Source of the DNA: Clostridia bacterium
GTDB taxonomy: Bacteria > Bacillota > Clostridia > Christensenellales > CAG-138
Assembly (NCBI GenBank): GCA_017394835.1
Contig: JAFPXD010000046.1
Span: 20,620-84,619 of the forward strand
Direction: 5' to 3'
Length of the DNA: 64,000 bases
The notes beneath the pieces were generated by a model. It was not told where the DNA came from, made no database searches, and worked only from the letters and a program-made list of their open reading frames with translations. Below, one piece after another: positions 61,366 to 64,000 of the stretch (position 1 is its first letter; every line of letters begins with the position of its first letter). A program made the translations under genes and the position numbers.

Positions 61366-61649
61366 GGGCGCATTCACTTAACGATACACAGCCTCAAAAG
61401 GGATCTTTTTGCGCCGCACTGCGTCAAAAATGCTCGAAAGACTTCCTCCAATGTATTCTTGAAAAACTCTTCGAGTTTTTCTGCGCTTTTCTCCTTGTCC
61501 GGCACAAAAATCTCCTCTTTTGAGGCGCTGCGCGGTTTACAGCCGTAAGAGAACAAAAAAACCGAGGATGGAGCCCCATCCCCGGTTTCTCTTTTGGCCG
61601 GTTTGGGTTTCACGGCTGAAAACCTGCGTCTCCTTAAGTGAATGCACCC
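61366..61649. mobile_element. MITE-like element, copy 2 of the interspersed repeat
   Basis: The left end GGGCGCATTCACTTAA is repeated inverted at 61634-61649 (15 of 16 bases). The interior has a perfect GAAAAACTC/GAGTTTTTC hairpin (61461-61481) and an AAACCG...CGGTTT hairpin (61557-61590), and no protein-coding potential. A copy with the same left end begins at 63857. No transposase is present. Confidence 0.6.
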
Positions 61650-61675
61650 TTGAGGAGCGTTTGTGAAGAAAATTG

Positions 61676-61704
61676 TTGACCCGTATATTCTCGGGTGCTA
61701 TAAT
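61676..61704 (+). promoter_or_regulatory. Promoter of the alpha-oxoamine synthase operon
   Basis: TTGACC and a perfect TATAAT are separated by 17 bases. The leader of about 105 bases to the start codon shows no obvious riboswitch. Confidence 0.75.
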
Positions 61705-61817
61705 ACCATCGGAGTTTTGTGCGCCGCTTCTTCGGCGTTCGCCGAAATCCGCGCGAATAACGCGGAAAAGGGCTCCGGGCTTATAATTTGTTTATTATTT
61801 ATAAAGGACGGAATAAT

Positions 61818-62999
61818 ATGGATCTTTTTGACAAGTGTTATAACAAGCTCGTGGCGGACAGCCGCGCGGCGGGCATCTACCCCTATTTTCACGAGCTCGA
61901 ATCCCGTCAGGACGTCGAGGTCATAATGGAGGGCAAGCGCCGCATAATGCTGGGCTCCAACAACTATCTGGGGCTCACGGTCGATCCCCGCGTCATCGAG
62001 GCGGGCGTCAAGGCGCTCGAAAAATACGGCAGCGGCTGCTCCGGCTCCCGCTTCTTGAACGGCACGCTCGATCTGCACGTACAGCTCGAAAACGAGCTTG
62101 CGGAATTCGTGGGAAAGGAAAGCTGCATGACCTTCTCCACGGGCTTCCAGTCGAACCTCGGCATAATAAGCGCCATTGTCGGCAGGAACGATTACATGAT
62201 CTGCGATAAGGAAAACCACGCCTCCATATACGACGGCTGCAAGCTTTCCTACGGCAAGATGGTAAGATACCGCCACGCGGATATGGAGGATCTCGAAGCG
62301 CAGCTCCAGCGCATACCCGAGTCCGCGGGCAAGCTCATTATAACCGACGGCGTATTCTCCATGGGCGGAGATATAGCAAAGCTCCCCGAGATAGTGGAGC
62401 TCGCGCATAAGTACGGCGCAAGGGTGATGGTCGATGACGCTCACGGCCTCGGCGTGCTGGGCAAGAACGGCCGCGGCACAGCGGATCATTTCGGCCTCAC
62501 CGATCAGGTCGATCTCATTATGGGCACCTTCTCCAAGAGCCTCGCCTCCATAGGCGGTTACGTCGCGGGCGATCTGCGCGTCATCGATTACGCGCGCCAC
62601 GCCTCCCGTCCGTTCATATTCTGCGCCTCCATACCGCCGGCTTCGTGCGCGACGGCGCTGGCCGCGCTCCGCATATTGAAGGAGACTCCCGAGCTGCCCA
62701 AGCGCCTCATGGAGCTTTCCATGTATATGCGCAAGGGCCTGCGCGAAAGGGGCGTCGCCATAAGGGAGAGCGTGACCCCCATAATCCCCATCTACACCTA
62801 TGAGCCCGAAGCCACCCTCCGCAAGGCGAAGGAGCTTTATGACGAGGGCGTTTACGTGAACCCCGTACTGCCGCCCGCCACCCCCGCGGACGAATGCCTG
62901 CTCCGCACGAGCTATATGGCGAGCCATACCGAAGCGCTGCTTGACGAGGCGCTGGACGTGATCGAAAGGGTCATAGGCCACACCGCGCTCGAACAGTAA
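61818..62999 (+). CDS. Alpha-oxoamine synthase, resembling bacterial serine palmitoyltransferase
   Basis: The 393-residue PLP enzyme has the family layout: GSNNYLGLTVDPRV near 47, GSGCSGSRFLNGTLDLH near 70, a His in DKENHASIYDG near 137, the DDAHGLGVLG metal/PLP segment near 214 and the PLP lysine in GTFSKSLASIGGYVAG near 240. The N-terminus (FDKCYNKL...YPYFHELESRQD) and FSKS around the lysine are closer to Bacteroidetes-type serine palmitoyltransferase than to KBL or BioF. It should condense an amino acid with an acyl-CoA or acyl-ACP to a 3-oxo amine. An SDR gene follows after 27 bp, matching the next step of sphingoid base synthesis. KBL or BioF activity remains possible. Confidence 0.75.
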   Translation: MDLFDKCYNKLVADSRAAGIYPYFHELESRQDVEVIMEGKRRIMLGSNNYLGLTVDPRVIEAGVKALEKYGSGCSGSRFLNGTLDLHVQLENELAEFVGKESCMTFSTGFQSNLGIISAIVGRNDYMICDKENHASIYDGCKLSYGKMVRYRHADMEDLEAQLQRIPESAGKLIITDGVFSMGGDIAKLPEIVELAHKYGARVMVDDAHGLGVLGKNGRGTADHFGLTDQVDLIMGTFSKSLASIGGYVAGDLRVIDYARHASRPFIFCASIPPASCATALAALRILKETPELPKRLMELSMYMRKGLRERGVAIRESVTPIIPIYTYEPEATLRKAKELYDEGVYVNPVLPPATPADECLLRTSYMASHTEALLDEALDVIERVIGHTALEQ

Positions 63000-63026
63000 A
63001 AACGATTGTCCGAAAAGGAGAAAAGC

Positions 63027-63824
63027 ATGGTCGTAAGAGGTAACGTGACGGTCATTACCGGGGCCACGAGCGGCATCGGCCTCGCCATGGCAAAGGAGTT
63101 TGCCGCAAGGGGCGACAGGGTCTATGCCATCGCCCGCCGCGAAGCGGAGCTGCCCGAAGGCGTCTGTTTCATCCCCGCTGACGTAACGGATGAAGCGCAG
63201 GTGGGCAGGGCCGTCTCCCGCGTGCTCGAAGAGGAGGGGCGGATAGACCTTCTTATCAACAACGCGGGCTTCGGCATATCGGGCGCGGTGGAATTCACCG
63301 AGCTTGAGGACGCGAAGCGCCAGATGGGCGTAAACTTTTTCGGCACTGTCAATATGACGAAGGCCGTCCTCCCCGCGATGCGGAAGGCGGGCGGGGGCAG
63401 GATAATAAACTTAAGCTCCGTCGCCGCGGTCACTCCCATACCGTATCAAACCTATTACTCCGCGTCGAAGGCCGCGATAAACGCTTACACCATGGCGCTC
63501 GCAAACGAGGTGCGCGGGCATAACATAAAGGTCTCCGCCCTCATGCCGGGCGACGTGAAGACGGGCTTCACCGCCGCGAGAAAGAAATCGCTCGAAGGCG
63601 CGGAGGTGTATCCCACCCTCGAAAAATCCGTTAAAACCATGGAGCATGACGAGCAGAACGGCATGCCGCCCGAAGCGCTGGCAAAAAGGGCCCGCTTCAT
63701 TTCAGAGCGCAGGAGCCCCAAGCCCCTCTATTCCTGCGGGTTCGTTTACTGCCTCCTGAGCACCCTCGCAAAGGTGCTCCCGTCACGGCTCGTCAATTGG
63801 ATACTGTCGAAGCTGTACGGGTGA
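63027..63824 (+). CDS. Short-chain dehydrogenase/reductase, possible 3-ketosphinganine-type reductase
   Basis: The 265-residue protein is a classical SDR: NAD(P)-binding TGATSGIG near 10, LLINNAGFGISG near 75, catalytic serine in NLSSVAAV near 127 and YSASKAAI near 144. The C-terminal 40 residues are hydrophobic and basic (FVYCLLSTLAKVLPSRLVNWILSKLYG), suggesting membrane contact. The start at 63027 has AAAAGGAG upstream. It is in one operon with the alpha-oxoamine synthase, so reduction of the 3-oxo product to an amino alcohol is the likely role. Substrate not proven. Confidence 0.75.
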   Translation: MVVRGNVTVITGATSGIGLAMAKEFAARGDRVYAIARREAELPEGVCFIPADVTDEAQVGRAVSRVLEEEGRIDLLINNAGFGISGAVEFTELEDAKRQMGVNFFGTVNMTKAVLPAMRKAGGGRIINLSSVAAVTPIPYQTYYSASKAAINAYTMALANEVRGHNIKVSALMPGDVKTGFTAARKKSLEGAEVYPTLEKSVKTMEHDEQNGMPPEALAKRARFISERRSPKPLYSCGFVYCLLSTLAKVLPSRLVNWILSKLYG

Positions 63825-63856
63825 TACCATATTGCAATATAAAAAACCGAAGCCGC

Positions 63857-64000
63857 GGCTTGGGCGCATTCACTTAAGGATATACAGCCTCAAAAGGTAT
63901 CTTTTTGCGCCGTGCCGCGTTAAAAATGCTCGAAAGACTTTCCAATGTATTCTTGAAAAACTCTTCGAGTTTTTCTGCGCTTTTTGCCTTGCACGGCACA
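63857..64000. repeat. Interspersed MITE-like repeat, copy 3 (runs off the window)
   Basis: GGCTTGGGCGCATTCACTTAA, then CAGCCTCAAAAGG and the GAAAAACTC/GAGTTTTTC hairpin (63955-63975) match copy 2 closely. The other end lies beyond the window. Confidence 0.7.

Overview
The window looks like the chromosome of an anaerobic, GC-rich, Gram-positive member of the Clostridia, probably an uncultured gut or rumen lineage. The reasons are an oxygen-sensitive ribonucleotide reductase with its radical activase, very large exported adhesin-like and dockerin proteins, a BspA-type leucine-rich protein, Tn4451/TnpX-type mobile elements (TnpV, TnpW, TnpX-like recombinase), M15 and M18 peptidases, and core genes (mutS2, zapA, ybaB, recR) with Firmicute-type neighbours. 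No ribosomal RNA or CRISPR array is present. The genus cannot be read from the sequence.

Layout. 0-9 kb: the 3' part of a giant Cna-B/InlB-repeat surface protein, a 41-residue peptide gene, a secreted alpha/beta hydrolase (DUF3089) and a HAD-type lipoprotein. 9-31 kb: an accessory region. It begins with debris of an integrative element (VapE fragment, tail of a serine recombinase, a 23-bp copy of a tRNA-Gly 3' end). It continues with a RES-domain toxin-like gene, a TnpV module and a DUF2971 gene. Then come a two-component system with a membrane protein, a GT-C-type glycosyltransferase and a VanY-like lipoprotein. Next are an AlbA_2/GHKL protein, a 1173-residue STAND/Avs-like protein and an ECF sigma/anti-sigma pair. 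It ends with a small, apparently complete integrative element (LexA-like repressor, zinc ribbon, oriT-like region, mobC, parB, tnpW, tnpX) abutting a six-gene tRNA cluster. 31-46 kb: housekeeping and metabolism (a DsdA-MutT fusion, an AlkD-like protein, MutS2, a U32 peptidase, ZapA) and an 1104-residue dockerin-bearing beta-helix protein. 46-49 kb: arrays of tandem and palindromic intergenic repeats around a tRNA-Lys and a DUF975 gene. 49-64 kb: an operon of a short alanyl-tRNA synthetase, a DUF695/RraB protein, two ATP-grasp ligases and an M18 aminopeptidase; then ybaB-recR, a BspA-like protein, nrdD (with a fused glutaredoxin-like domain) and nrdG with NrdR-box-like palindromes. The window closes with an alpha-oxoamine synthase/SDR pair that resembles bacterial sphingolipid base synthesis, among MITE-like repeats.

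How it fits together. The element at 26.6-31.2 kb has four genes (mobC, parB, tnpW, tnpX) that each overlap the next by four bases, under an SOS-type repressor, but it has no relaxase, so it probably depends on a helper for transfer. The last 470 bp of its recombinase is repeated directly at 9.5 kb, so the 21 kb between the copies could be lost by homologous recombination. The response regulator, glycosyltransferase and VanY-like genes share the upstream 10-mer ATTTTACAAC, and the last two have ribosome-binding sites buried in hairpins, which suggests a small envelope-related regulon. All functional statements come from reading motifs and order by eye; no database search was possible.
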